Assembly: GCA_021734325.1 (NCBI GenBank)
Contig: JAIPJF010000004.1
Coordinates: 62,001-126,000 of the forward strand
Origin: Fidelibacterota bacterium
GTDB taxonomy: Bacteria > Fidelibacterota > UBA8477 > JABMPR01
Reading direction: 5' to 3'
Length of the DNA stretch: 64,000 nt
The notes under the pieces were generated by a model. It had not been told where the DNA came from. It searched no databases and saw only the letters and a list, made by a program, of their open reading frames with translations. The stretch's first letter is position 1. Every line of letters starts with the position of its first letter. Shown here in pieces: positions 9,481 to 20,100 of this stretch. Position numbers and translations under genes: made by a program.

Positions 9481-10796
9481 AAATCACCAGTAGTTCCATC
9501 GGTATACGAGTTTAGAATTGAGTTCAATTGCCGAATCTCAATTTTCTTCAAGCCATGTGAATGTGGAACAACTCTAGCTTCGAAATCTAATGCTGCCAGA
9601 TACGCTTGCAGTTTGGTTTTGTTCGTGTTTTTGCTCCCATATATTCCTGCAACACCGCCAATTGCTCGAGCCCCAATGGAGTTTATCAAAACTTTTGGTC
9701 GTTTGTTTACAAAACCAGTGCTCACCAATAGATCAGGAGCATCATAAGGTGCATATTCATACCAGACATTTCTACTGTTACAAGTTGATGTATCCCTCGT
9801 CGACATAGGTATACTACCTAAGTACATTTGCAGTTCTTGGGATAAACTCCTTTCGTAGGATTTAATTAGCCAACACTTCAATCCAGCATCTACAAACCGC
9901 TTTTGAAAAGTCCTTGATGTGAGTCTGGTTATGCTCTCAGGCAGTTCACGTAGCGTTGTTACACAAGGTAAAACGTCGGCTTTTTTCAAACCCCCATGTA
10001 TCCTTTCACCCTCTGTTAGAGTGAAAACTTTTTGAGTACCTGGACTCATTCCGCGCTTAGCCCACAAAATTCCTCTATTCTCATATTCAAGCACAGATTG
10101 AGTTGAACCTGTTTGATATTGAACGGGGTGAATATTCCCATCTTTCTCCATTATATAGTAATTCCAGATTCCTTGACTTCCGCGTTTATCTATAATTGTA
10201 ATAGATGCTGTAGTCATCACCTCCCGGAAAATAGGATATGAGAATTGGTAGACATCCACATTCCAATTATTCCGTTTTATATATTTTCGTATGCTCTCAC
10301 CAGATGGTCTGGACACCCACTCGTATGGCACCACCACAGCTACTAAACCATCCTCCTTTGATTTAATAAGTGATAAAAACATGAAATAGATATAGAGATT
10401 TGCCTTCCTGTTAAATTTCACACCAGTCTCAGATGAAAGCCTTTTTGCGACCTTGTCCCTCCATTCTTTTTCAAGGTCATGACTTCTAACGTAAGGGGGA
10501 TTCCCAATACAGGCTGAATAATCACCCCTGTCAAATTCAAAGGCACATGTGTTGTGCATTTTTATCTTTGGTGACGATGATGAGAGGGGAATTTTGGCAA
10601 TATCAATCTCTACACCATCATATATTGAAAAATTTCCGTTTCTTGCAAACCGTGCATCACCTGCTCCAAGATCTAGCACGTTTAGGTAGCTATTTCGATA
10701 CTGACCAAGTATCTCCCAGAATCGATCGACGACAACATCTGGCGTTACTACCTGGGATCTGGATAGTTGATATGCGGATTTATTTTGTATCATCAT
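9477..10796 (-). CDS. N6-adenine DNA methyltransferase (TaqI/Eco57I-like)
   Basis: A 439-residue class I methyltransferase. The SAM motif VLDLGAGDARFA is at 40-51 and the catalytic NPPY motif is at 99-102, followed by VRSHD. This is the order of gamma-class N6-adenine methylases of the TaqI/Eco57I group, and the C-terminal 200 residues would be the target-recognition region. It is the first gene of a tight four-gene operon with the dual ATPase-kinase, so it may mark self DNA. No restriction endonuclease motif is recognisable next to it. Two adjacent ATGs (10796 and 10793) are possible starts, and neither has a strong ribosome site. Confidence 0.85.
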   Translation of the reverse strand: MMIQNKSAYQLSRSQVVTPDVVVDRFWEILGQYRNSYLNVLDLGAGDARFARNGNFSIYDGVEIDIAKIPLSSSSPKIKMHNTCAFEFDRGDYSACIGNPPYVRSHDLEKEWRDKVAKRLSSETGVKFNRKANLYIYFMFLSLIKSKEDGLVAVVVPYEWVSRPSGESIRKYIKRNNWNVDVYQFSYPIFREVMTTASITIIDKRGSQGIWNYYIMEKDGNIHPVQYQTGSTQSVLEYENRGILWAKRGMSPGTQKVFTLTEGERIHGGLKKADVLPCVTTLRELPESITRLTSRTFQKRFVDAGLKCWLIKSYERSLSQELQMYLGSIPMSTRDTSTCNSRNVWYEYAPYDAPDLLVSTGFVNKRPKVLINSIGARAIGGVAGIYGSKNTNKTKLQAYLAALDFEARVVPHSHGLKKIEIRQLNSILNSYTDGTTGDL

Positions 10797-10965
10797 TTCT
10801 TTTTTCTTCTAATAGTAATACTCCAAGCTACAGAAAAGGTGTCAATATGCAATGATCATAAAAGCATGGGAATCCTTAATCTCCCCACATTATACACTCC
10901 CTGCCTTGTCAACGCTGACCAGAATAACACTTCTTTTCACTTTCCCCAAATCATATTGTCTTACA

Positions 10966-13900
10966 CTACTCCTCCTCAAACCCCTGACTCTCAAACTTCA
11001 ACGTCCGACAATTTTCCATGACGGTGCGGACCAACTTCTCATCGGCACCATCAGGAAGGTGGGCTGAGATTTCAAGCGTCACCGTCACATTTGCGCCAAC
11101 TTTACCCTCAAGGTGAGAGATAACCTCATCGGCGATCTGTCCTGCAGCCTTTCCAACTCTGGAAGGATCCAGATTAACTGAGCCATAAAAGCGCTTGGGC
11201 AGTTTCTGAGGTTCTGGGACATCAGGTGTTGGCGAATCCGGGAACAGGCTCCCATCAGTACGAGTAGTGCCCGGGATATCAGGCTCGACTGGTGTGCCCG
11301 CTGGCGTTTGTTGCTCTGCCACAATTTGTTTGAGCGCCGGCTCAGGTTTCACCAGCATCCCACTATCATCCTCCTGAATATTCATTGTTCGGGCAGATTT
11401 TAGGCCCTCGTATCGTTTTTCAACTTCATTATACGACTCTGCATAGGCGTAGAAGTCCTTGTTCCACGCCAGTGACTCCAAACCATTACTGATGGCCTTA
11501 ACCAGCACTCTCGTGGTCTGCATGCGTGGGAAATAGGTATACCGAGCGAAATCATCCAACACCTGTCTAATGCTCACGTGATCCTGGTTTTTGAAATAGT
11601 ATTTTTTGAGCTCGAGCTTTAGGCTGGCCGCTGAGTAATTAGTTATCAGCAGTTCATCATTCTTAAGCTTCCGACTTGCCCTTTCAGCAAGCGGATCCTG
11701 CCCACTTAGCCGTATTGATTGGAATTCGTAGGGGGTTTTGGGATCCGGTTGTGAAGGAACTAGAAGCCATTGATAAGCTTCCGGGATCCTCGTGACAACC
11801 ATGGTCTCCGCTGCTTTTTTCTGTGATTCTGCTTGCTTGACCTGTTGGGGGTCAAGATTCAGGCTATCCTTCTCAACCAAGATACTTTCCCAGGCCAGGA
11901 AGTTTCGAATGGCTTCTTCAAGATCCTGATATAAAACTTTATCTGCAGCCAGAAAAACCAGGGTATTTCGATATATCCGTGGTGTATTCCCCCTGTTTTC
12001 CAGAATGTCCTTGGCTCGTTTTAATGCCTGACTTCCAATATCCCGACTGTGTGGATGACCAGCATCCAGTACCACAAGACGTGCATCACGATCATCAGGA
12101 ACATCCTGTCCAGATGCTGGCAATGGATGTACCTTGGTAAAATCTCCTGATCGCCGGAGATTTTCACGCAGTCTTTTATCAAGTTCCATAAAGACTTTGT
12201 CTGAATCGCGACGCAGAATTTCAGCTTTGTCTGCTGCGAGCTTGGACACTGTTGGTGCTGTTGAATACCAGTACCGTGGACCATCCTGATACAGGAAGGT
12301 GGCGTTTGTGGCCAATCTCCTTAAACCATCCATGAAGATGGCTGGCGACTCTCCGGGCATGACACAGCCAAGTTTGATCCTGCGATCCTCAATACCACGG
12401 TTCGCCGCATCTTTCAACGGTGCTGAACCCATGTAGATCGTGCGGGCCACGCGGCGACAAGCAGAGAGCTTACCCAGATTGGGATTCTCTGAATCGGTTC
12501 GCAATGGCAGAGAATCAGGACCATCAACGTCCTTATCGATGACTGGAGTCCAGTTGTCTGGCAGAAACCTCGCCAGCTCCGACTGAACACCGGCGGTTCC
12601 AACAGGCATGTTGCCAGGCATAATGACAGGATTCTTATCTTCACTGACCCAAAGGGTATGAATGACCGTTGCCATGAGGCGCAAAACACCTCGTGTACGT
12701 TGGAAGCGTTCAAGGGTTGACCAGTCTGTATAAAGACGATCGAAAATTTCAGGATGGATAGGATAGGCGTCTTTCAGACGTTTCTCGTAATCCGCATTTG
12801 AGCATTCTGCAGGAAATTCTTGTGCCTGTGATCTATAAAGGTCAAAGTACTCCCGTGCTACAACATCCCTGGCTTTGAATTGTTCAGATTTTAATAAGGG
12901 TTCGAACAGACGTCTGCGAACGATCTCAAAGCTTTCTTCTGCTGAAGCAGGGCGCCAAGATGATTCCACCCGCCCAATAACACTTTGCAAGCGACCCAAG
13001 GCCTCGCGACCCCTCTGTCCACCTACTTCTTCATCTAGCGCCTCTATATGAGGTGATCCTGACCATTCTGAAGCAGGCAGGCTGATGACCACCAGACATT
13101 GTTTAGCACCTTTGGCAGCCTCAGTGATTAGCTGGGCAAAAGTAAATTGAGTTGCAAAGCTACCTGCAGGAAGATTACTCTTATCATGCAATTGTCTAGC
13201 GTAAGCAACCCACTCATCTATGAGAATGATGCAAGGACCGTATTCTATGAAAAGTTCACGTAACTTGTCACCGGGGTTGGTGGCATGTTCATCGTCGGCT
13301 TTAATCTTGTCGAAAGCTTCCTTGCCACCCAACTGATATGCAAGTTCACCCCAAAGGGTGCGAACGATGGTTCCATCCTTCTTAGTGACCGGATTACCAG
13401 GAGAAATTCTATTTCCCACAAGAACCACCCGCTTCGCAGGAGTTACTTTTTTTACTTCTGCGGCTTTGAGTAGTTCATCAACGCCCACCAGTTTTGAAGA
13501 TTCAACTTTTGGATCAAACAGGTGATAGATAGCCAGCATGGAGTGGGTTTTACCTCCTCCAAAGGTGGTCTGAAGGTCTACCACAGGATCTCCACCCTTG
13601 CCATCCATACGTCGAATCGCATTTGAAAGTAGTTTCTGGAGACTCTCAGTGAGATAGGTTCTGCGGAAAAATTCTGCAGCATCCTGATATTCACTGCTAC
13701 CGGACCCAAGGTACACCTGCCAGAGATCGGCTGCAAATTCAGCCTGCTGATATCTGCCGCTGGCCACATCCTGATGGGGTGCAATGACCTCCCTCCAGGG
13801 TTTTAATGCTTTGGCCGTGCTGCTCTCGATGGCAGTATCTGAGGTCTTGCGTTTCTCATTGCGAACCTGCTCATCAAAGCGTAGACGCAGCAGCTCCATC

Positions 13901-14301
13901 TTCATCTTTTCCACATCTTGCGCTTCTGGAGCCGAGACGGCCATTAGAAGGCGATTGATGGAATCAAGTGCCCGATAGGCGTCATCCCCGGTAAATGCGT
14001 GCTGGTGAGCCCATTTATTGCGAGCTCCACGGCTTTCACCCACCAGACTGCGTTCAGCGGGTCCTAGGGTGCGACGGAAAATTTCATTCCAGCCATCCCA
14101 CATTACTTTGAGCAGAGCTGCTGCGTCCCAGTCTTCCGGGCTACTATTTGTGTTAGGGGTATCATCCCCTAGAAAATATTTGTACTTGTCTTCTGCTTTG
14201 CCACCATAGGTGTTCACAAATTCGCGCTCCACAAAAGGAGCCAGTCCCTTTTTCAGAAGCTCAAGAGCTTTGCCTACGCGATCATAATTACTCACTGCCA
14301 T
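10966..14301 (-). CDS. DUF499 AAA+ ATPase with Swt1-like HEPN domain
   Basis: 1111 residues. The N-terminal 120 residues resemble a Swt1-like HEPN domain, with the R-x4-H signature RNKWAH at 94-99. An AAA+ core follows, with Walker A FGGGKTHS (247-254) and Walker B CIILIDEWV (357-365). This arrangement is that of DUF499 (COG1483) ATPases found beside DUF1156 methylases in defence loci. A Pro/Thr-rich linker (about 1000-1045) precedes a C-terminal alpha-beta domain. The start has GAGGAG 7 bases upstream. It is the last gene of the 24.9-11.0 kb operon, 3 bases after the methylase stop. HEPN domains of this motif type can be RNases, but activity here is only inferred. Confidence 0.85.
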   Translation of the reverse strand: MAVSNYDRVGKALELLKKGLAPFVEREFVNTYGGKAEDKYKYFLGDDTPNTNSSPEDWDAAALLKVMWDGWNEIFRRTLGPAERSLVGESRGARNKWAHQHAFTGDDAYRALDSINRLLMAVSAPEAQDVEKMKMELLRLRFDEQVRNEKRKTSDTAIESSTAKALKPWREVIAPHQDVASGRYQQAEFAADLWQVYLGSGSSEYQDAAEFFRRTYLTESLQKLLSNAIRRMDGKGGDPVVDLQTTFGGGKTHSMLAIYHLFDPKVESSKLVGVDELLKAAEVKKVTPAKRVVLVGNRISPGNPVTKKDGTIVRTLWGELAYQLGGKEAFDKIKADDEHATNPGDKLRELFIEYGPCIILIDEWVAYARQLHDKSNLPAGSFATQFTFAQLITEAAKGAKQCLVVISLPASEWSGSPHIEALDEEVGGQRGREALGRLQSVIGRVESSWRPASAEESFEIVRRRLFEPLLKSEQFKARDVVAREYFDLYRSQAQEFPAECSNADYEKRLKDAYPIHPEIFDRLYTDWSTLERFQRTRGVLRLMATVIHTLWVSEDKNPVIMPGNMPVGTAGVQSELARFLPDNWTPVIDKDVDGPDSLPLRTDSENPNLGKLSACRRVARTIYMGSAPLKDAANRGIEDRRIKLGCVMPGESPAIFMDGLRRLATNATFLYQDGPRYWYSTAPTVSKLAADKAEILRRDSDKVFMELDKRLRENLRRSGDFTKVHPLPASGQDVPDDRDARLVVLDAGHPHSRDIGSQALKRAKDILENRGNTPRIYRNTLVFLAADKVLYQDLEEAIRNFLAWESILVEKDSLNLDPQQVKQAESQKKAAETMVVTRIPEAYQWLLVPSQPDPKTPYEFQSIRLSGQDPLAERASRKLKNDELLITNYSAASLKLELKKYYFKNQDHVSIRQVLDDFARYTYFPRMQTTRVLVKAISNGLESLAWNKDFYAYAESYNEVEKRYEGLKSARTMNIQEDDSGMLVKPEPALKQIVAEQQTPAGTPVEPDIPGTTRTDGSLFPDSPTPDVPEPQKLPKRFYGSVNLDPSRVGKAAGQIADEVISHLEGKVGANVTVTLEISAHLPDGADEKLVRTVMENCRTLKFESQGFEEE

Positions 14302-14304
14302 ATT

Positions 14305-17187
14305 TTACTCCTCAAAGAGATTTGATTGTTTTGGAGTTGTTTTACGAATACCCTGAGCTAGGCGAATCAGCTCAGGCCAGCTCTGGACAAGCATATTGTA
14401 CTGGAGTGCTTCCTGAGACCTCTTTTTGCGTTCTGCCAAGTTATAAAGTCGGTAGGCTAATTCACGCGCAGCTTCAGCAACGCTGCCAAGTTTAGCTACG
14501 ATGGCAGCTGCCTCTGCCTCACTGATTGCTAAAAGACGGATCAGATGATGGACAATTTCCCATTCAGTTAGGCGGTTATCTTTTTGCGGATCCCAATCTG
14601 TGGGCAGTTCGTCAGGTAGAAGGAGTCGAACCGTCCCTCTTTGTGAACTTAAAATACCTGCTTCCACCAAACCGGCTACACTGGTATTTTTAGCAGTGGA
14701 TAGGATTTCCGCCAAACCAAACTCACCCTCCTTAAAACCGACTTGATCATACCAAGCCAACGCCCACCTCGTGTCGGGACCAAAATCACCCTCTTGTTCT
14801 GCCAGAATCTCATCAAGTATCTCATTGATGAGGACCAGTGCGTCTCGGACCTTGAGCGTCTCACCTGCAGCATCCAGGATCTTGCTGAAGCGGGTGAATA
14901 TCTCCATGCCAGGACCGATCGCGGCTTGAGCCAGATCCACCGGTGCGATATTGCTGTTTTGTAATTCCTTGATCCCCGCTGGGAGTTCTGCCATCAGCAC
15001 ATTCCTGAATTCTTTGCGGGTCGCCATGGGTGCCTGGATCTCACGTTTTCGGCAGACCAGGATGATGCTGGAGGCGAGAGCGTTGGTGCCGGACCCGATC
15101 ATGCGATTGCTGAGTTCGGTGCGCATCGGCCATGTGCCGCTAATCGCGAAACCGGCACGGATTACCGCGTCGAGAAAAGTCTCCCAGCCGGTGCTGGAAG
15201 TACCTTCCGCGCTCTCGGTCTCGGACTGCTTGAAGGCGTAGTAGATCGTGACCGGAAAGGCTGGGTGCCCCTGCTCGGCAAGGCGGTGCATCGCATGGGT
15301 CATACCGTCGAGAAAGAAGGCCTCCGCCTTCTCCTTGCTACCATGACGATAAGGCGTGGCGACGAGTTCCTCTGCCTTGGGCACAGCGAGCGTAGCAAAA
15401 AGGTCGGGGTATACCTGTCGTAACGGGTGGCGCAACCAGACGTAAAAGAAATCCGACAGGTCCGCGTAGCCGATGTTATCGTAATACGGTGGGTCTGTGG
15501 AGATAAGTTTGTCGATTGAAATGTTCTGCCTAGCTGCATCACCTATACTCGCATGCCCAGGAGGATTGGTGGCGTTGGTCATACCCTTAATAAGCCCATC
15601 AACTGATATTCCGTAGTCACCGGCAGCCCCAGCAAATGGATTTACGTCGGGAAAGTCCCAAGTCATTGGGATAGCCTGACGAGCAAACGCAGTAACCGTT
15701 TGCTGTCGATTAGGCGTCCACCGGGCTATCGTGCAAACCGTGTTAGCCATTCGATCAATAGCGAGCGAGAGAAAAACTGCTACCGCTTCCGAATAGGCCA
15801 GCGCAGCATTCCCGCCTTCGCGAAGGGGCTTGCCTTCATCAGGGAGGCTTGTCGCGAGAGCGTCACTCTGCACGCGCTCGCGCGCTGCCTGCACGAGGTC
15901 GGAAAAGGTCGTCAGTGCCACGAGCTGGCGGGGGGTGAACAGGTCAGCAAAAGTCATTAAACCATAGTTCGGAGTTTTGAAATCACGTGGATTAACGGGC
16001 AGTAAGATGTCTGGCTTCCACTCAGGCTCCGCTTGTTGAGCTGTAACCTCGTGCTCTAGATTAGGTGAGAGATAAACACGACCGCGATCTCCTTCAGCAA
16101 CGATAGCCATAAGACGAGATCCCATACGGCCGGACTGCCCCTCATTCCTTATGTGGTCATAAGCAACCGGTACACCAGACATCAAACAGCGGAAAGCGGC
16201 TCGCTTGCCTGCCGTAGTACCGAGCTTAGTCCCGTCTAAATCTTCAGGTATACCAACCTTAACCTCGAACCGATAATTATCCTTTTTGATTACCGGCTTT
16301 ACGTACGCTTCCTTTCCTTTTTTCGTGGAGAGCATGAATGTTGAAACCAGGGGTATTTCCACCTTGGCGAAGGCTGGATTCGGGCTCTTTACTGTCCTGG
16401 CCCAGAGCCAGGCAATCACGGTCAGATTCCGCCCCAAATAGGGTTTCAGGTCTGGCCGCTCCTTCACCATCTCGGCGGTGATCTCCACCTTTGGATAGAG
16501 GTGACCGATACGCTTCTCGGCTTCATCCCGCATCCACTGCCCATAATAACGCACATCCTCGGCCAGTCCCTGAGCGCCCTTCCAGTTCTGTCCCAGCTTT
16601 TCGTTCCTGGATTTCTTCTGCCAGTCGGGATTCACCGGTTCCTTACCGGCGAATATCGGCGGGATCTCGATCATGGCTTTGTTGATGAGCACTGCTACAG
16701 GATTCAGATCGCTGGCGTAGGCTTCAAGCCCAAGTCGCTGGGCTTCTAGGGGCAAAGCACCGCCACCGGCAAAAGGATCATGAAATGCCGGCAACTTTTC
16801 CGGATTGAACAACACATCCGCCCGAGGATGCTTTTTATTGTCCTCACAAGCACGCCGCCAGGAACGCCAGATCTCCTTCCGGGCTTTCTCCAACACTTTT
16901 TCATTGGTCGTGTTCTCCCAGAGGACCAGGTCTTCGATGATTCCAAACAAGCGCTGGCGTTCCTTCTCTTGCTCAGCTTCTGTTTTGAACTCTTCCGGTA
17001 CTGCAGAGGGGTCATCCACCATTTGTGAGAATATGACTGCCCGAGCAGCCGCCAATGGACGACGTGCCCACCACAAATGCAGTGTGCTAGGATGACCATG
17101 TCTTATGGATTTTTCTCGTGCCGAGGCAACATTTATGGCATCCAATGGAAGCGCTACTTCAATAAGCTTTTTTCTGGTTTTTACCAT
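14305..17187 (-). CDS. DUF1156 DNA methyltransferase (COG1743-like)
   Basis: 960 residues. The N-terminus has the DUF1156 signature: IEVALPLDAIN, then HPSTLHLWWARRP at 32-44. The SAM site is HDPFAGGGALPLE (136-148) and the catalytic motif is DPPYYDN near residue 565. The wide spacing of these motifs is typical of this family of large adenine methylases. It probably modifies host DNA in a multi-gene anti-phage system with the DUF499 ATPase directly downstream. By eye the gene is a compositional mosaic: about 15.0-15.5, 15.8-15.95 and 16.4-16.75 kb are clearly more GC-rich than the rest and than neighbouring genes. Confidence 0.87.
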   Translation of the reverse strand: MVKTRKKLIEVALPLDAINVASAREKSIRHGHPSTLHLWWARRPLAAARAVIFSQMVDDPSAVPEEFKTEAEQEKERQRLFGIIEDLVLWENTTNEKVLEKARKEIWRSWRRACEDNKKHPRADVLFNPEKLPAFHDPFAGGGALPLEAQRLGLEAYASDLNPVAVLINKAMIEIPPIFAGKEPVNPDWQKKSRNEKLGQNWKGAQGLAEDVRYYGQWMRDEAEKRIGHLYPKVEITAEMVKERPDLKPYLGRNLTVIAWLWARTVKSPNPAFAKVEIPLVSTFMLSTKKGKEAYVKPVIKKDNYRFEVKVGIPEDLDGTKLGTTAGKRAAFRCLMSGVPVAYDHIRNEGQSGRMGSRLMAIVAEGDRGRVYLSPNLEHEVTAQQAEPEWKPDILLPVNPRDFKTPNYGLMTFADLFTPRQLVALTTFSDLVQAARERVQSDALATSLPDEGKPLREGGNAALAYSEAVAVFLSLAIDRMANTVCTIARWTPNRQQTVTAFARQAIPMTWDFPDVNPFAGAAGDYGISVDGLIKGMTNATNPPGHASIGDAARQNISIDKLISTDPPYYDNIGYADLSDFFYVWLRHPLRQVYPDLFATLAVPKAEELVATPYRHGSKEKAEAFFLDGMTHAMHRLAEQGHPAFPVTIYYAFKQSETESAEGTSSTGWETFLDAVIRAGFAISGTWPMRTELSNRMIGSGTNALASSIILVCRKREIQAPMATRKEFRNVLMAELPAGIKELQNSNIAPVDLAQAAIGPGMEIFTRFSKILDAAGETLKVRDALVLINEILDEILAEQEGDFGPDTRWALAWYDQVGFKEGEFGLAEILSTAKNTSVAGLVEAGILSSQRGTVRLLLPDELPTDWDPQKDNRLTEWEIVHHLIRLLAISEAEAAAIVAKLGSVAEAARELAYRLYNLAERKKRSQEALQYNMLVQSWPELIRLAQGIRKTTPKQSNLFEE

Positions 17188-17193
17188 GATGAT

Positions 17194-20100
17194 CTATCTC
17201 TTTTTCACTATTCTGTATTTTGCCGGGCGCAGATCAATGATATGCTCTTCAGCCATCTGTTTTAAATCAAACCCTTCAATCAATATTGGTTTCCCGTGTA
17301 AATCTAACAGGAGCATGCCGGAGTTCTCAGGGTAATCCTGAAATGAATGCCACATTTCTGCAGTCATCTCAATGGGCTGGATATCCCAGCACTTTTCAAA
17401 GACACCATATTTGAATAAAATCTCACCCTGGTTTGAGACCTGTTGCCATTTAAACACCGCTGTTCGATCGTACTCTAATCGTCGACCATCGCCATGAAGG
17501 TATAAACCATTCCCAGTGTGAAGAAATCCGATTTCGGATGCATAGCGATCCATTAACGAAGGTTCTGGCTGGTTCTTGGGTTTTGGTTTCGGTATGTTTG
17601 AGTTATCATTAACATCTTGAGCTTCTTTATCTGGCTCTATCATCTTGTCATCATTCTCCGAAACCGGTTCCTCACTTTCAGAATAGTCACCATCTTCAAC
17701 AGGAGGTGGTTCTGGGTTGTTTGAAGAGTCTTCTGAATCGAAGTGGTCTTCTGTCTCTTCTTCTTGCAGATCATCTTCCAAAAATGTGAATCTGGAGCGG
17801 AGAATCTCTTCAACGAAAGCCACAGGCCTTTCATAACAATCCCTCAATGCTGCAATGACCTCACCATGTCCAAGGTGCCGACCCAATTCGGTAACAATGG
17901 CATCCATGATCTTGGCATCAGAGAGATCGGCATGATAGACCTGGTTGGTAAAAAAGAGTACGTTTGATTCTTGCAGAGTGCCCACAGGGGCACCCCCGAT
18001 TTGGGGGGCACGGGTCAATTTTTCTGCCTTTTGAAAAAAGGTTTGGCCCATCCTTCGAGCAACTTCATGAACTCTAATTTCATCCTCTTGCCTGTCCAAA
18101 ATGACATGTGACATCAGTTCACCAAATCGAGACAACCAGTCCTTGGGTGTAGCGCTTCCAATTATTCTTGTTTTCTCGCCAAGTTTAAAGGTGAGCACCA
18201 TAGTCAGATCTTCTAATGCATCACCAAAAAGAGATTGCTCCAAATCAAACGAGAGCATAGTACAGTCAGCTATTACTTGCCTATACTGGATAAATAATGC
18301 CGCTGCATCAATCCCAGAGGATGTGCTATAATGATACTTCAGCGCATCCAGGGGCACCCACTCCTCGTTGGCATTGAGCCAATGTTTCGATTGGGCTTTC
18401 ACCTTTTCAGCCTGCTTTGGCAGTATAATTCGTAAGCGCTGCAAGGTTTTGGATTCAAGAGAAGTCCCTTCAGGTAGAGATTCCATCCATGCCAGGGTGA
18501 GCTCAAAGGTGGGTCGCTCAGGGACTCCCAGGGTTTGCCACATCCGCAAGGTGTTCAAGGCTTCCGGGATAAGTGGAAGTCCAGGATCATCAGACCCGTC
18601 AGCCTGGAGAAAAACATGTTCAGACGTAGCCCATTCATCCTGATTTGTTGGAATAAGTGCATTGGCTTTGAACCTGGCGATGGATTCCTCGATCATATCC
18701 GTTCCTACGTCTGAGAGGATTCTATCTAGGCGTCGATACCACTGTTGAAGATCAGGGACCTGTGAAGGTTTGCCACTTGTGAATTCAGCAAGGATGGCGA
18801 GGATGTTTCCAGGTCCTACAGGCGTTGTTAATACACCTAATGCCTCAAGTAATACTCTATTGTTCTCATTGTCCAAGTCAGGTCGCACAAAGGATTCCAC
18901 GTTCAGGACAGCCTCATTGGCTGAAGTCCTGCAATGGAGTTCGCGTGGTACACTGATCTGACCGTTTGAATCTTCTAAACAAGGTAGGTCACGAAAGCGG
19001 AATATCCACAAGGGGTAGAGTTGTGCTGTCAATACAGATGCTCTTGTACCCTGTTGAGATATATGATTTGCTCGCGCATGAAGAGCCTTTTCCCATGGCT
19101 TTTGGGGATCTTGGAGCAAAGCTTCAAGCACTCGTGCATAAACAGCTGAATCGTCTGCTGATAATGATTTCCAATACTCACGAAGTTCACTATCAAAATC
19201 AGGTTCTACTATTTCAAAATGATTCGATTTGTAACGTTTATTTATTTGATCTGAGTATCCTCTGATTCTCAAAGCTTCAACAAAATCATCCTGTTGGTAA
19301 TACCAAGAATCTGTATATTCAATGAAGGGGGGAAATCTCACCAACGAAGTTCGACCACTGTTAATCCAATTTACCCATTCTTCATGAGTACAAGTAAGGT
19401 TGTCTTTATGATAGTCTTGATGGAGGAAGTATGCCTGCCTATAATCTTCTGGAACTATATCTTCGAGTCGATATTCAATATCCGCCAAAACATGTTCATC
19501 CTTGCCGGCAAGATTTCCATCTTTAGTGAAGAACTGAAAGCAATCCGTAACATCTGCCCGAAGACGAGCTGCAATATGAGCAAGCTTCACCGCATCCTTT
19601 CGAGAAACTTTTGGTGAGCCAAAGAAGATGGCGCCAACACGTTGCATTATAGTATTGGTGTTGCTGGGACTCTTGAGCTCTAGCGTCTCCATCAGATTCT
19701 GGACTTTTCTGATATCCACTCTTGTAGGACCATTTGGCATTGTTTCAGACTCACGTAGGAGCTTCGTGATGTACTTTGGCCACCCCTGATCCAGAACAAG
19801 CATGTACTGCGTTAGATATGTCCAGTCATTTTCCTTGAGATTTTCTCTTTTCTCGCCGAGCCTAATCACTTCTGTGTACGGAAGCAGGATTTTCAATCCT
19901 TTTACTGGTACTATTGCGACCTTTTTATTATCCCGATACCAATCGTCCGCTATCTCATCAGCCAGATATGACCATAGCTGGAATATTTTGAAAAAGGTTT
20001 CAGGTCTAGGCGGCTTTTTAATTTTCAGTTTTGAAATGATATCAATTTTTGATGTACGCACTATCAAGCTGTAGCGCGTAAGTATCTCTACAGCTCCCGA

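Noticed and set aside
10889-10912. TTGACA and TATAAT-like boxes on the minus strand upstream of the adenine methylase gene
   Set aside because: Both hexamers are good, but only 12 bases separate them, too short for a normal sigma-70 promoter. The -10 alone may be real; I could not place a matching -35.
13784-14209. Plus-strand open frames opposite the DUF499 gene
   Set aside because: They lie wholly within a well-supported minus-strand gene, have no ribosome sites and show no protein-like motifs.
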